From positions 76,846-140,845 of the forward strand of contig JAERST010000005.1 of the NCBI GenBank assembly GCA_016845365.1: 64,000 bases of DNA. Reading direction: 5' to 3'. This DNA comes from Methanobacteriota archaeon. Lineage in GTDB: Archaea; Thermoplasmatota; Poseidoniia; Poseidoniales; Thalassarchaeaceae. Below the pieces are notes generated by a model. The model was not told where the DNA came from. It did not search any database and saw only the letters and a list, made by a program, of their open reading frames with translations. Below, piece by piece: positions 1 to 11,286 of this stretch; position 1 is the first letter of the stretch; each line of letters begins with the position of its first letter. The translations under genes were made by a program, and so were the position numbers.

Positions 1-101
1 AGCCGTTCCCGTCTGATAATTCCCTCACGAAGTGAGGACTCAGCCCTCTAATCTCAATCGATACGCATGATTTCCCATCCGTTGCGGTTTTCAAGGGGTG
101 G

Positions 102-1193
102 GTGGTCGGGCGGCCCATGCCTCCTATGCCGAGCGAGTTGAAGGAAGCCCTTGAGAGGGCTCAGTCTCTCATCGAGTCCGCCGACCCAGATGGTGCTCTC
201 GATGTTCTACGAACCACCGGATGGAATGCCGCAGACAATAACTCACAGAAGGTCAAGGTACTCTCGTTGGCTGCTGAAGCGATGATCGCCAAAGGCGACA
301 TCGATATGGGCAACCGCAGAAAGCACTGGCAAAGGGCCTACAAGAATTACCAACAAGCCCTGAAATTAGAGTCGTCGAACAAGGATGTTCGCCGTTCGAT
401 GAATAAGCTCGCTTCGATGATGGACGAGCAAGCGATTTCTCTCGGCAAAGGATTCCAGATGTTCGATGATGGCAACCCAACCCCTGCTGGATTGGCTGCT
501 ATTTCGATCTCAATCCTCATCTTCCTCGTCGCCTTCAAGTACACAGGAGAAGCGCTGGAACAACCATTGGAAGGAACAACGGTTGTTCTGGAAGTGTCTT
601 ACATTCACCCAGATAACCCGAATACGCGCGTCGAGGGTGAAATCGTCATCGATTTGTACGCTGATAAGGCTCCAAAGCACGTTGAGAATTTCCTTTATCT
701 CGTGGATAATGATCTCTACGATTACACCTCGTTCCATCGGATTATTGACGGATTCATGATTCAAGGTGGAGATGTTGAGCACAAGAGTGGAAGTGGCGGA
801 TATGCTGGAATCTGGTATGGATATTGCAACGGGAAAACCACTGACTCCACTGGTGCTGCCTACACTGCGGAAACCTGTCCGAAGGAGGATTGGGCTGTTC
901 CTGGTGAACACACGAACGGCCTCAAACATGGCCCTGGTGCTCTCGCCGCTGCGCACGCTGGACTGAACACGGATGGAAGCCAGTTCTACATCGTACCAAG
1001 CGATTCTACCCCAAGTCACCTCGACTGGAATGCGGGCAAGGATTGCAGTTCCCAGTCGTGCCACACTGTCTACGGGATGGTTGTGTCTGGAATGGACCAC
1101 GTCGATGCGATGAGTGAGGTTGCGACTGGAAGCGGAGATTCTCCGACGCACGATGTTCGGTTGATTTCGGCTTACCGGGCTGACTCTGCTTGA
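102..1193 (+). CDS. Cyclophilin-type peptidyl-prolyl cis-trans isomerase with N-terminal TPR-like region and one TM segment (start may be ATG 117 or 126)
   Basis: Motifs VENFLYLVDNDLYDYTSFHRIIDGFMIQGGD and GSQFYIVPSD typical of cyclophilins; hydrophobic segment LAAISISILIFLVAF. Confidence 0.9.
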   Translation: MVGRPMPPMPSELKEALERAQSLIESADPDGALDVLRTTGWNAADNNSQKVKVLSLAAEAMIAKGDIDMGNRRKHWQRAYKNYQQALKLESSNKDVRRSMNKLASMMDEQAISLGKGFQMFDDGNPTPAGLAAISISILIFLVAFKYTGEALEQPLEGTTVVLEVSYIHPDNPNTRVEGEIVIDLYADKAPKHVENFLYLVDNDLYDYTSFHRIIDGFMIQGGDVEHKSGSGGYAGIWYGYCNGKTTDSTGAAYTAETCPKEDWAVPGEHTNGLKHGPGALAAAHAGLNTDGSQFYIVPSDSTPSHLDWNAGKDCSSQSCHTVYGMVVSGMDHVDAMSEVATGSGDSPTHDVRLISAYRADSA

Positions 1194-1267
1194 ATTCTGA
1201 GTGTCGAAGCGATTCCACTTGAATTCTGAGCGCTGAAGTGAATCTGCCTGATTTTGGCTTGCCGAAG
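1161..1267. repeat. 29-bp degenerate tandem repeat, about 4 copies, across the stop codon of the cyclophilin gene
   Basis: TTGATTTCGGCTTACCGGG / TTGAATTCTGAGTGTCGAAG / TTGAATTCTGAGCGCTGAAG / CTGATTTTGGCTTGCCGAAG at 1161, 1190, 1219, 1248. Confidence 0.8.
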
Positions 1268-1435
1268 TTAGCAAACCAGCACTGGCATGTTGCTAGCACG
1301 ATTGCCCGAGATGCACACACTCGATTCGCCTAACCTTGTCGCCTGCCTTGAGTTCACTCGGTATCTGGAGTCTGAGTAATCGATGAGTCATCTTCATTGA
1401 GGGTATGCTCGCCCGATAGCCCGAGGGGTGCTGAA

Positions 1436-4123
1436 ATGGCTGAGGGCGAGGGATTCGATTCAATTCGAGAGTTCACGAAATCTGATGGTTCTCAAGGTCG
1501 ATTCCACGCATTGTCTCACCTGCAGGAATCGGGGGTCTGCGACCTTGATTCGCTGCCGTTTACCATTCGATTACTACTCGAGGCGGCGCTGCGCAAGTGT
1601 GACGGATTCCTGGTGACGCGCGAGGATGTCGAGCGCATCGCTGGATGGTCTCCAACGATGTCTCCAGAAGAGATTCCTTTTGCGCCGAGCCGCGTCATCT
1701 TGCAGGATTTCACAGGGGTCCCAGCCGTTGTCGATATCGCGGCTCTGCGCGATGCGATGGTCGAGTTGGGCGGAGACCCAGAGAGGGTGAATCCTCAGGT
1801 GCCGGTCGATTTGGTGATTGACCATTCGGTTCAGGTCGATGTTTCTGGACTATTCCCGGACGCGCGCGAGCGAAATCTGGAGATCGAGTACGAGCGCAAT
1901 ATGGAGCGCTACCAATTCCTCAAGTGGGGTCAACAGAGCCTCGCGAATTTCCGCGCTGTTCCTCCCGGACGTGGCATTGTCCATCAGGTGAATCTTGAGT
2001 GGATTGCTAGTGTCGCGCGCGAGGAGGATGGTGTGTGGTTGCCCGATACTTTGGTGGGCACGGATAGTCACACTACGATGATCAACGGACTCGGCGTTCT
2101 CGGCTGGGGTGTTGGTGGAATCGAAGCCGAGGCTGTGATGCTCGGTCAGCCGATTTACATGCTGCTTCCTGAGGTCTGCGGATTTGAGCTGACCGGGTCG
2201 CTGCGAGCGGGGGTAACCGCGACCGATATGACTCTGCGAATTGTGGAGATGCTACGCGAGCACGGAGTTGTCGGAAAATTCGTCGAATTCCACGGTTCGG
2301 GCTTGGCAAATCTGAGTCTGCCGGACCGCGCTACAATCGCTAATATGGCTCCAGAATATGGGGCGACTTGCGGATTTTTCCCGGTTGATGAGACGACGCT
2401 GGATTACATGCGATTGTCGGGTCGGGATGAGTCGCATATCGATGACGTGCGCCGCTATTTGACCGCTCAGGGGATGTTTCACACGGCTGATACGCCGACC
2501 CCTTCTTTCACCTCAACCCTCTCACTTGACCTCTCGACGGTCGAACCTGCTCTGGCCGGACCGAAACGCCCTCAGGATAGGGTCGATTTGTCGGCGATGA
2601 AGGCACATTGGAGGCAGAGCCTGAACGCGCCGCTCGGGCATTCTGGGCATGGGGTCGATGCGGCGCGTAACGACGCCTCGGCAGCCGTTGGTGACAGGGG
2701 CGTCGACCTCGGGCACGGTGACATTGTCATCGCTGCCATTACCAGCTGTACGAATACGAGCAATCCGAGTGTGATGATTGCGGCTGGATTGCTCGCGCGC
2801 AACGCGCGTGCTGCGGGTCTATCGATTGCCCCCGCAGTCAAGCCGAGCCTTGCGCCGGGTTCGCGCGTTGTGACAGAATACTTCGATGCGGCAGGCCTGA
2901 CTGATGACCTCGATGCTCTCGGATTCAGTGTGGTCGGCTATGGTTGTACTACCTGCATCGGTAATTCAGGCCCGCTCGATGCCGACATCGAGGCTGCCAT
3001 CGACGAGGCAGACCTCATCGTCGGCAGCGTCCTCTCTGGAAACCGCAATTTCGAGGGGCGAATCCATCAGAAAGTCAAGGCGAATTATCTCGCTAGTCCG
3101 CCCTTGGTCGTCGCCTACGCAATCGCTGGAACTCTCGACATCAATTTCGACGAGGACCCAATCGGCCAGGACGCAAACGGAGAGCCTGTTATGCTCGCCG
3201 ATATCTGGCCCAGCGATGCTGAAATCCAAGCCACAATCGCTGCTTCAATCGACCCAGAAATGTTCCGCCAGCGCTACTCAGACGTGCTAGAAGAACCGCG
3301 CTGGGACGCAATCGCCAGCAGTCAATCAGCCCTCTACCCATGGGCAGAGGAATCAACCTACGTACGGCTGCCATCATTCTTCGAGGGAATCGAGGCAAAT
3401 CCCGCCCCAATTGAGCCAGTCAAGGGTGCGCGCGTGCTCCTCAAACTCGGCGACTCGGTAACCACAGACCACATCAGCCCGGCTGGAGCCTTCCCTCACC
3501 ACGGTCCAGCCGGCCAATACCTCGTCTCCAAAGGCGTTCAGCCCCGCGATTTCAACTCCTTCGGCAGCCGCCGCGGCAACCACGAAGTAATGATGCGCGG
3601 AACCTTCGCAAACGTCCGTATCCGCAACCAAATCGCGGCGGGAACCGAAGGCGGATTCACCACCCATTTCCCAAGCGGCGAGGTCACCAGCGTCTACGAT
3701 GCAAGCATGCGCTACCAAGCCGAGGGCACCCCTCTCGTTGTCCTCGCAGGCACCCAATATGGAACCGGAAGCAGCCGCGATTGGGCGGCAAAAGGAACCC
3801 TCCTCCTCGGCGTCAAAGCAGTAATCGCAACCTCATTCGAACGCATCCACCGCTCAAACCTCGTCGGGATGGGAGTCCTTCCACTGACCTTCCCAGAAGG
3901 CGAGAACGCCGACTCGCTGGGACTCGATGGAACCGAGACTTTTGACATCCCAGCCAGCGCCAACCTCGAACCCCTCTCTTCCATCCCTGTCACGGCGACA
4001 AAGCCGAACGGAGAAGTAACCAAGTTCGACGCAGTAGTGCGTTTGGACACTCCAGTTGAGGTTGATTATTATCGCAATGGCGGAATCCTACAGACAGTTC
4101 TACGAAACCTCGCCGAGGCCTGA
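1436..4123 (+). CDS. acnA: Aconitate hydratase (AcnA family)
   Basis: [96 protein letters not shown] 1436 preferred over upstream 1397. Confidence 0.97.
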   Translation: MAEGEGFDSIREFTKSDGSQGRFHALSHLQESGVCDLDSLPFTIRLLLEAALRKCDGFLVTREDVERIAGWSPTMSPEEIPFAPSRVILQDFTGVPAVVDIAALRDAMVELGGDPERVNPQVPVDLVIDHSVQVDVSGLFPDARERNLEIEYERNMERYQFLKWGQQSLANFRAVPPGRGIVHQVNLEWIASVAREEDGVWLPDTLVGTDSHTTMINGLGVLGWGVGGIEAEAVMLGQPIYMLLPEVCGFELTGSLRAGVTATDMTLRIVEMLREHGVVGKFVEFHGSGLANLSLPDRATIANMAPEYGATCGFFPVDETTLDYMRLSGRDESHIDDVRRYLTAQGMFHTADTPTPSFTSTLSLDLSTVEPALAGPKRPQDRVDLSAMKAHWRQSLNAPLGHSGHGVDAARNDASAAVGDRGVDLGHGDIVIAAITSCTNTSNPSVMIAAGLLARNARAAGLSIAPAVKPSLAPGSRVVTEYFDAAGLTDDLDALGFSVVGYGCTTCIGNSGPLDADIEAAIDEADLIVGSVLSGNRNFEGRIHQKVKANYLASPPLVVAYAIAGTLDINFDEDPIGQDANGEPVMLADIWPSDAEIQATIAASIDPEMFRQRYSDVLEEPRWDAIASSQSALYPWAEESTYVRLPSFFEGIEANPAPIEPVKGARVLLKLGDSVTTDHISPAGAFPHHGPAGQYLVSKGVQPRDFNSFGSRRGNHEVMMRGTFANVRIRNQIAAGTEGGFTTHFPSGEVTSVYDASMRYQAEGTPLVVLAGTQYGTGSSRDWAAKGTLLLGVKAVIATSFERIHRSNLVGMGVLPLTFPEGENADSLGLDGTETFDIPASANLEPLSSIPVTATKPNGEVTKFDAVVRLDTPVEVDYYRNGGILQTVLRNLAEA

Positions 4124-4154
4124 GTTCAAATCCTGAGACCCAACGGGTGATTCG

Positions 4155-4781
4155 ATGAGCGACGCGGACAACATCCGATTTTCCTTCCGCTCCGCGGAGC
4201 ACGACGTCGAGGTCGTGATTCAAGGTCCGACGTCATGGGTCGATCTCTATCGTGAGCGAATCGGACTCGAAGGTGATATTGGCTACACCCAATCTGTCAG
4301 CGGTGCTCCCGACGAAATTCGTGGTGCCGCACCGAGGGAAAAGAAGGTCAACGTATTGCCGGGTCCTCCTCCCGATCCCAGTCGCCTCCCCTCGGTAGTT
4401 CGAGTGGTCGGCGACCTCGATGTCGAGGCCGGTTTGGAGGCTATCGGGGCGCCTTCGCGAAGCGAGCCGGATTTGGCTGAAATCAGCCTATTTCTCGATG
4501 AATTAGAGGAGGATCCCGAGCCGCTCTCGGACAATATTTCAGGTGACCCAATGGCCGAATCTTGGATACAATTGGTGATGACTCTCGTCGTCCGAGAGCA
4601 CGGACACACATCACTCTCTCTCGGCTCGATTGAGAGCCTCCTTGGAGAGAAGATTAACCGGTCTGGAATCGAGTTGCAAATGTTCCTCGACCGACTATGG
4701 TTACTCGGTCGCCTCGAGCGGATTCACGGCGGAATTGAGACCCAATACGCGCCCAATCCGAGCTGGCTCGAGGCGCACTGA
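4155..4781 (+). CDS. Hypothetical protein, possible C-terminal winged-helix-like region
   Basis: Intact 208-aa ORF between two strong genes on the same strand; no family recognised. Confidence 0.7.
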   Translation: MSDADNIRFSFRSAEHDVEVVIQGPTSWVDLYRERIGLEGDIGYTQSVSGAPDEIRGAAPREKKVNVLPGPPPDPSRLPSVVRVVGDLDVEAGLEAIGAPSRSEPDLAEISLFLDELEEDPEPLSDNISGDPMAESWIQLVMTLVVREHGHTSLSLGSIESLLGEKINRSGIELQMFLDRLWLLGRLERIHGGIETQYAPNPSWLEAH

Positions 4782-4869
4782 GAACGTCCCGAATTCTCTA
4801 CAACTCCTACGGAGTTGCTAAAGTCAGAACGGGCGAAGGCATAAGAGAGGACCGAAATTCGGCGAAGTC

Positions 4870-7800
4870 ATGATGTCCTCGTCCAAGAACGCCCGAAACG
4901 ATTCCCGAGAAGGTCGGTTAGCGATTTTTCTCGTCATGTTGATGCTCAGTTCGCCAATGCTTTCGCTGGTTCCAGCAGCATCGGCGTCACACATCACTCA
5001 GTACGCTGTGCAGCGGGATCCTTCGTTCATTGCAATCGGGGATATCGATTGCGATAACGACAACGATCTCGTCTCGGCGAGTGCGATGGGTCACTTCATT
5101 TCGGCCCTCTACAATGACGGAAACGGCGGCTTCGGGGACAGGCAGGACGTTTTCATCTCAAACAACGATTCTCACCGAGCCGGATTCCGCGATACTGCGG
5201 ACGGTGTGAGAGTCTTCATCGACGACGTCAACGGGGACGATGTCAACGATGTGATTTACTTTCAACAGAACATTCGCTTCGTCGGTGGACCACACATTCC
5301 AGCCAACCTGACAATTCTCTGGGGTGATTGCGCTTCGAGAATCAACAATTGGGATGCATCTGAACCAATCATGGTCAACGAGCCATATCTGACCGACATG
5401 GATGTCGGCGATATCGATGATGATGGCGATGCTGATATCGTCATCAACGTCCACGACCGCGGATTCACCAATAATTTCCTGAAGATTTTCAAGGGCCCTG
5501 ATCCCTCTCAAATCACCAATCAGCAGACCATTCCTGTTCCACTGACCAATGGCCAATACACCAATGTCATGCTGGGCCATTGGGGAGAAGATGTTCTATC
5601 GGGAGGAATTGGTAATCCTGTTGGAGATTGTGAAGACCTCGATATCTGGCTACTTCGAACCCCACCTTACAACACAGGCGTTGGATATTCTCGAGGACAC
5701 TACGACAACATGACCGTCCTCGAATTCGACTGTACTCTCGGAACTTACCCGAGTCCAATGGATGCAACTGCGAGCGGTGTTCACCACTTCAAGCTCGATG
5801 CCGAGCACGGTGATGCTCTACCTGGCATCGATATCGCAGATTCCGACGGCGATGGTGAAATCGATTTGATTGCCGTCGTAGATGGAATTACCGGCAATAT
5901 TTCCTATGCGAAGAAGACCGGTAGTTCTTGGGACACTCAAAATTACGTTTACCTCGGAGATTACCTCGGTGCCTCGCTTACAATTGCTGACGTCAACCGT
6001 GATGGAAATATGGATTTCTTCGTACCGACTGAAGTCACCTTGACTCGTGTACAAGATTCGAGCGCACGTAACCAAACTTACCTTCTGCTCGATAACCTCC
6101 GCGAGGTCAATACTGTCGAGATTATCCTCTCCAACCCAAGTGGCACGGATTATCTTTCATCGATTTCATTCGATGTCGGCCGCCGCCCTACAATGGCTGT
6201 CCCCGGTCAATTAGCTGGTGGAGATGACAGTGCCTACGAGATCGCAATTGGACAGCGCGACCGCGCTTACCGCTTCGCAAATAGCGCAATGTGGCTGGAC
6301 ACTCAGGGCTGGGCAGGTGCAGGAGATTTTCTCTCTGTCCTCAGTCTTGACAATGAGGATGTTGGAATTACCGACGTTACAATCGCACCGGCAGCATACG
6401 ATCCTGCTACTGGACGGGCAATGATTGGAGAAGGTACCCGCTTTGTGAACCTGACAGTCAAGAATACCGGCCTGAATCCGATCTCAGGTTCGGTCGATGT
6501 CGACCTCGAAGTCAAGGAAGTTCTAGACGGAGTCGACACTTTGGTCTATTCGAATGACTTTGAGGGCAATATCGATTCAACGAATTGCCCGAGTTGTACA
6601 ATCGTCAAGAAATCCTACACGGGTGAGTATGGTTCAGGGGCTTCATCATGGCACGAGGAGTACAATGCCTCAGTAGATGAGAATGGAACCGCAACCGATC
6701 CTCCGTGGGAGGCTGACTATAATCCGACCACCTACATGTGGGCTGGAATGGACCATCAAGACAACGATTCTCTATCTGGATACTACAATAATATGGATGA
6801 GGCCTTCATTATCGAGAATGTTGATTTGACTGGCTCAGACGCTGCCTATCTCGACCTTGACCTACTCTGCAGTACTGCCTTCTTTGAGTTGTATCTCGCT
6901 GAACCCTACGGTGTACGAGAGCGCTGGCTTTACGAGGATTCATGCGGAATTGAAGTCTGGAGTGATGGTAATGGATGGGAACAAGTCTTCTTCTTGGGTG
7001 GATGGGATAACGAGCGATTCTTCCGACTCGGCGTCCTCGGTGTCGATCCAGAGTACAATACTTACGACGGGAATTTCTATTGGGAGACCTCGACCGGTTG
7101 GGTCACATTAGATGGCGATAATGGAATCGATTTGACACGATATGCAGGTGAAATCATCGATATCCGCTTCCGCTTCCGCAGCGGATTGATGGGCAGTGTC
7201 GGACCAGAGGGCTCTTCACAAGAAACTCGATTGGATGGATTCGCAGTCGACAATATCAGCATCCGCAAGACCGATGTCCAGTTCGGAACCGAGGAAGTTG
7301 TTAGTCAGACTCTGAATTTCAACAATTTCGCCGCTGGTGCAACTGAGGAAGTTAGCCTAACAGCAGACTTCGTCGATAACACAACTTACTACATCAAGAC
7401 CACATTGACCGGTCCTACAGGATTCGACAATGCCGACGCTACGAATGATGAGGTCAAATTCCAAATCACCGTCAAGAATCTCTTCGACCCAGGTGTAGCA
7501 GAAGAGCCATGGGTGAGTTTGGAGAATGGACTCCGCTACGCATCTGGCGATCGCGACATCGATATTCGAGTGCAGAATTACGGCAATACATTGACCGATT
7601 TCCAACTCGAAACCACGGTCAAGAATGCGCTTCCTGACCTCGTCGCAATCGAGGACTTCTCAGGACTCGACCCAATGTGGGAAGACGATGGAAACGAGAA
7701 TGGTAGCCGATTGGATGACACCAACGGCGACCATCCGATGTTGCCACAGAGCCGTGGTGTGTTCAATTCACACGCCTACTGGTTAGGCGACCCAGACACG

Positions 7801-10800
7801 GGTTATGGTGACGATTGGAATGAGTGGCTCAAGCTCGACCCAATTCCAGTCGCGTCTGGTGGAACCGACTTTACCTACCTCTCCTTCGATTATTTCGCAG
7901 AAGGAGATTACCTCTCAGACAACGATGACAATATCCTCGCAATCCGCGATTCGGCCGGCTTGGAAATCGAGTGGTCCAAGGGCGGAGAGGTCTACAGGGG
8001 CACAGTTTGGGGCAGTTGGACCGACCGAAATGAGAACGGTCTACGACCATTCCACGAGTGTGAGGACTTCGACAATAACGGGCGTTATGATGAGGTCGAG
8101 TACATGGGAGACCACTCTGACCGATACGAATCGGTTGTATGGTTCGATTCAGAGAGTTTGGTCAAGTCGGTCATCATCGACCTGACTCACATCACCCTGC
8201 TCAATCAAACCTCCAATAGCTCATTCAACTGGAGGACCGAGTGTACCGACTTGTCGGGTTCCGAGGTTACTCTAACATGGAGATTCCAGTCGAATGGCGA
8301 CGGGGTTAACGGAAATGCTGGACTTGCAGGATTCGCAATCGACAACATCCGAATCGACGAGTTCACCTTCGAGAACGATGGTACATACACCAACGATGTC
8401 ACAGGACTCGACGCTTCCGAGCGCGAGAAGGTGACCGTCGCGACCCACGATTTCACCTCTGGAATATACCGTATCGATACGATGACTATTCTCAACACAT
8501 CGATCGAAGGAACGACTTGGTACAATAAGTCCGAGACGACAACTGCGAACAATCACTCACAGATTATCTTCAGTATCGCAAGTGCGGACATCACTTTGAT
8601 GCAGCCCGATATTTTGGAGTGCGTCTCTGATATTACCTACAAGTGCGTCTACACCTTCGACTCGGCCTCAGAGCACTCCTTCTCGGTACCGCTGTTGAAC
8701 GGAGTTATCGCGGGCGAATATGTGGTGACGATGAAGGTCGTCGATACTAGTACGGGTCAGACTGTCTACGAACAAGCGGCGGATAACGGGCCGTTCGATC
8801 TCGACCCACACGACCGAGACTTTGCCAATTGGACTACGCCTTACAGCGGTTGGTACGATGGTCGTGAATACAATATCAGCTTCTACGCAGAAGTCATCGA
8901 CGAAGATTCAGCAGAAATGGAACGCTCAGGAAATGACCGTTACTTCGAGATTGAATTCTACAATAACGTCGATGTTGCAATCCTTTCCAATCCAACCGAC
9001 CAGAACCGATTGCAGCGAGTCAAGCAGGACTTGGAAGCGATGGGCATGACCTATACTCAACTTCTAGTCGATGATTGGGAGCGCTACGCGACCGAGAACT
9101 GGATGGAACACTACGACAAGATTCTCCTGCCATGGCAGACAGATTACAACGTCGTTTACGGCGCCTACTACGAAACCCTTGCCGAAACTCGTGATTCAGA
9201 CGGACTCTCGGTAACTGACGTCCTCGAGGCTTACATGGTCAATGGAGGAACCGTACAGATTCACCTCGGACCTTACCGTAACGAGTACCAGCCTAACCGC
9301 TTGCCATTCGGAATGGATATCGCAATGCGCAACCAGTGGAATAACACGGTAACCCACGACGACCTAACCGTTGTCGACGCTTACCACCCACTGATGGACA
9401 ATGTCAACCTCGATGCATTCGCAGGTGTCCACGGTGGCTCCTACGTCGCCCTCGCAGGACTTGACACCGCACAGGTGCAATTCGACCAGATTCCGCAGGT
9501 GTGCGGTGGCCGTATCAGTAATCCACTTGGTACATTCCACACGCTCTTGCGAAGTGAGTCATTCGATTCGCAATCACTACTCTCGATTTGTAACCGCGGC
9601 GCGGGTGGAATGATCGTCACAACTCTGGATGTTGAGAACCCAAGCTTCTCACAGCCATTCGGAGGAACTTCGATGCCTCTGCTATCGAATATGCTCTCGT
9701 ACGATGTTACCCCGTATCCGGCCAACTTCGGCATCGCTGGTGATGGCTTCGACCTGACAATCAATGGGGAGGCGCCTTCGATCGACACTGTAACCGGCGC
9801 CTACGCAACGATGTACATCAAGTCGAATTCAGACCTCGACTTCTCATTCTTGACAGCAGATTCAGCACTCGGTGAGTCGATTATGGCTGATTGGACTCTG
9901 GAATCGACAGACATGAACGAGTCGGTCACCGGATGGCAGGGCGAGATCATCGATTACGGTGAGATTAGCCACATCCGCCAAACCAGCCCGAGCATCCCAA
10001 CTTTGGGAAGCTTCTGTGTTGGTGACAGCGGTTCATCCACGGGATGTAGAATCGGTGCAGAATGGCTCCTCACGCTCTATCTGCACGATGATGAAGGACA
10101 CACACGAATCACCTACATCAATCTCGTAACCGACGATACGCTGGCCGACGAGTTCCGACCAACCGCTGACCTACAATTGGTCCAGAACTCGGTAACGGAC
10201 GAATACGTCACGATGGAGGGAACCAAGACTGTCGGTGGAGTTGATTGGCCGATTTACCGAGTCAGGCTGACCGATAGCGGTGATATCAGCCTGGACTTCG
10301 ATTCCTCTGCCAGCTTCGATGAAGATGCTCCAGAGGGCGAGCGAGGAATCGAGATGTTCGAGTATCGAGTATTCTTCGATTACCCGGTTGATTCTGACGA
10401 CCCAACTTTGCAGGGTCACGAGTACCAAGTTCCTGAAGCCGCTGGCGGAGATCTGTGGAATTACGTATTCCGCAACCAGACTAGCGATGGAACTCTAGAG
10501 AACCAGATTCGTTTGGAGCTCATCGTTTACGACCGAGCCGGCAAGCAATCCGAAAAGGCGAGGATGTACTTCATCATCGTCGGTGAAGACTTCGGAGACG
10601 ACCCACCGATGGTCGAAATCACCTCGCCTCGCTCGACCGATTCACAGAAGGAAGACCTGGTCACGATCAACGGAGTGGTCAACTCAGGAGCCGAGAATGG
10701 AGTTCTAATCGAAGTAGCCCTCGAAGCGGCGACACTCGATTTGACACCTTCACCTAAGGCAACTCAGAAGGCGCTTGGCAAGTACAACTCTACCGGCCTA

Positions 10801-11286
10801 ACCGCACTCGGTGATGGTGATTCATTCACCTTAACTCTGGACATCGTCGACCTCTACTCTGAGACGACCGGTGTTCAGGTGACTGTCTACTGGCGAATTG
10901 TTGAGGGAGACGGAAGTCGATACACCATCGACAATTCGTTCACCATCGACTTGCTACCGCGCCCAAGCGACCCTTGTACACTCAATCCAACCGCTGATGG
11001 TTGTGAGAAGGACAGTGGCAATATGCAGACTATCATGATCGCAGCTGTGGGAATCATCGCAGTTCTTGCAATCGTTGGAGTTACTCTGGTAATGCGCGGT
11101 CGTGGCAAGGGAGATGATGGTGGAGACACAGTCGAACAATTCGGTGGTGTCGAGCAGATGGACCCAGTCGAGGCATATGTCCAGCAGATGGTTGGACAGG
11201 GCTACGATGAGGCTACTGCGCGCCAATATGCCGAGCAGTACTACGCTGCATATTACGCCCAGCAAGGACAAGGCGGCGGCAATTGA
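4870..11286 (+). CDS. Giant secreted/membrane-anchored surface protein (FG-GAP/VCBS-like N-terminal repeats, C-terminal TM helix and Tyr/Gln-rich cytoplasmic tail)
   Basis: Signal peptide LAIFLVMLMLSSPMLSLVPAASA; repeated D-x-D-x-D-G-D motifs (DIDDDGDADIV, DSDGDGEIDLI, DVNRDGNMDFF); TM helix IMIAAVGIIAVLAIVGVTLVMRGRGKG. Confidence 0.9.
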   Translation: MMSSSKNARNDSREGRLAIFLVMLMLSSPMLSLVPAASASHITQYAVQRDPSFIAIGDIDCDNDNDLVSASAMGHFISALYNDGNGGFGDRQDVFISNNDSHRAGFRDTADGVRVFIDDVNGDDVNDVIYFQQNIRFVGGPHIPANLTILWGDCASRINNWDASEPIMVNEPYLTDMDVGDIDDDGDADIVINVHDRGFTNNFLKIFKGPDPSQITNQQTIPVPLTNGQYTNVMLGHWGEDVLSGGIGNPVGDCEDLDIWLLRTPPYNTGVGYSRGHYDNMTVLEFDCTLGTYPSPMDATASGVHHFKLDAEHGDALPGIDIADSDGDGEIDLIAVVDGITGNISYAKKTGSSWDTQNYVYLGDYLGASLTIADVNRDGNMDFFVPTEVTLTRVQDSSARNQTYLLLDNLREVNTVEIILSNPSGTDYLSSISFDVGRRPTMAVPGQLAGGDDSAYEIAIGQRDRAYRFANSAMWLDTQGWAGAGDFLSVLSLDNEDVGITDVTIAPAAYDPATGRAMIGEGTRFVNLTVKNTGLNPISGSVDVDLEVKEVLDGVDTLVYSNDFEGNIDSTNCPSCTIVKKSYTGEYGSGASSWHEEYNASVDENGTATDPPWEADYNPTTYMWAGMDHQDNDSLSGYYNNMDEAFIIENVDLTGSDAAYLDLDLLCSTAFFELYLAEPYGVRERWLYEDSCGIEVWSDGNGWEQVFFLGGWDNERFFRLGVLGVDPEYNTYDGNFYWETSTGWVTLDGDNGIDLTRYAGEIIDIRFRFRSGLMGSVGPEGSSQETRLDGFAVDNISIRKTDVQFGTEEVVSQTLNFNNFAAGATEEVSLTADFVDNTTYYIKTTLTGPTGFDNADATNDEVKFQITVKNLFDPGVAEEPWVSLENGLRYASGDRDIDIRVQNYGNTLTDFQLETTVKNALPDLVAIEDFSGLDPMWEDDGNENGSRLDDTNGDHPMLPQSRGVFNSHAYWLGDPDTGYGDDWNEWLKLDPIPVASGGTDFTYLSFDYFAEGDYLSDNDDNILAIRDSAGLEIEWSKGGEVYRGTVWGSWTDRNENGLRPFHECEDFDNNGRYDEVEYMGDHSDRYESVVWFDSESLVKSVIIDLTHITLLNQTSNSSFNWRTECTDLSGSEVTLTWRFQSNGDGVNGNAGLAGFAIDNIRIDEFTFENDGTYTNDVTGLDASEREKVTVATHDFTSGIYRIDTMTILNTSIEGTTWYNKSETTTANNHSQIIFSIASADITLMQPDILECVSDITYKCVYTFDSASEHSFSVPLLNGVIAGEYVVTMKVVDTSTGQTVYEQAADNGPFDLDPHDRDFANWTTPYSGWYDGREYNISFYAEVIDEDSAEMERSGNDRYFEIEFYNNVDVAILSNPTDQNRLQRVKQDLEAMGMTYTQLLVDDWERYATENWMEHYDKILLPWQTDYNVVYGAYYETLAETRDSDGLSVTDVLEAYMVNGGTVQIHLGPYRNEYQPNRLPFGMDIAMRNQWNNTVTHDDLTVVDAYHPLMDNVNLDAFAGVHGGSYVALAGLDTAQVQFDQIPQVCGGRISNPLGTFHTLLRSESFDSQSLLSICNRGAGGMIVTTLDVENPSFSQPFGGTSMPLLSNMLSYDVTPYPANFGIAGDGFDLTINGEAPSIDTVTGAYATMYIKSNSDLDFSFLTADSALGESIMADWTLESTDMNESVTGWQGEIIDYGEISHIRQTSPSIPTLGSFCVGDSGSSTGCRIGAEWLLTLYLHDDEGHTRITYINLVTDDTLADEFRPTADLQLVQNSVTDEYVTMEGTKTVGGVDWPIYRVRLTDSGDISLDFDSSASFDEDAPEGERGIEMFEYRVFFDYPVDSDDPTLQGHEYQVPEAAGGDLWNYVFRNQTSDGTLENQIRLELIVYDRAGKQSEKARMYFIIVGEDFGDDPPMVEITSPRSTDSQKEDLVTINGVVNSGAENGVLIEVALEAATLDLTPSPKATQKALGKYNSTGLTALGDGDSFTLTLDIVDLYSETTGVQVTVYWRIVEGDGSRYTIDNSFTIDLLPRPSDPCTLNPTADGCEKDSGNMQTIMIAAVGIIAVLAIVGVTLVMRGRGKGDDGGDTVEQFGGVEQMDPVEAYVQQMVGQGYDEATARQYAEQYYAAYYAQQGQGGGN

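Noticed and set aside
510-1274. 254-aa minus-strand ORF antisense to the cyclophilin gene
   Set aside because: No recognisable domain; cyclophilin on the plus strand is unambiguous
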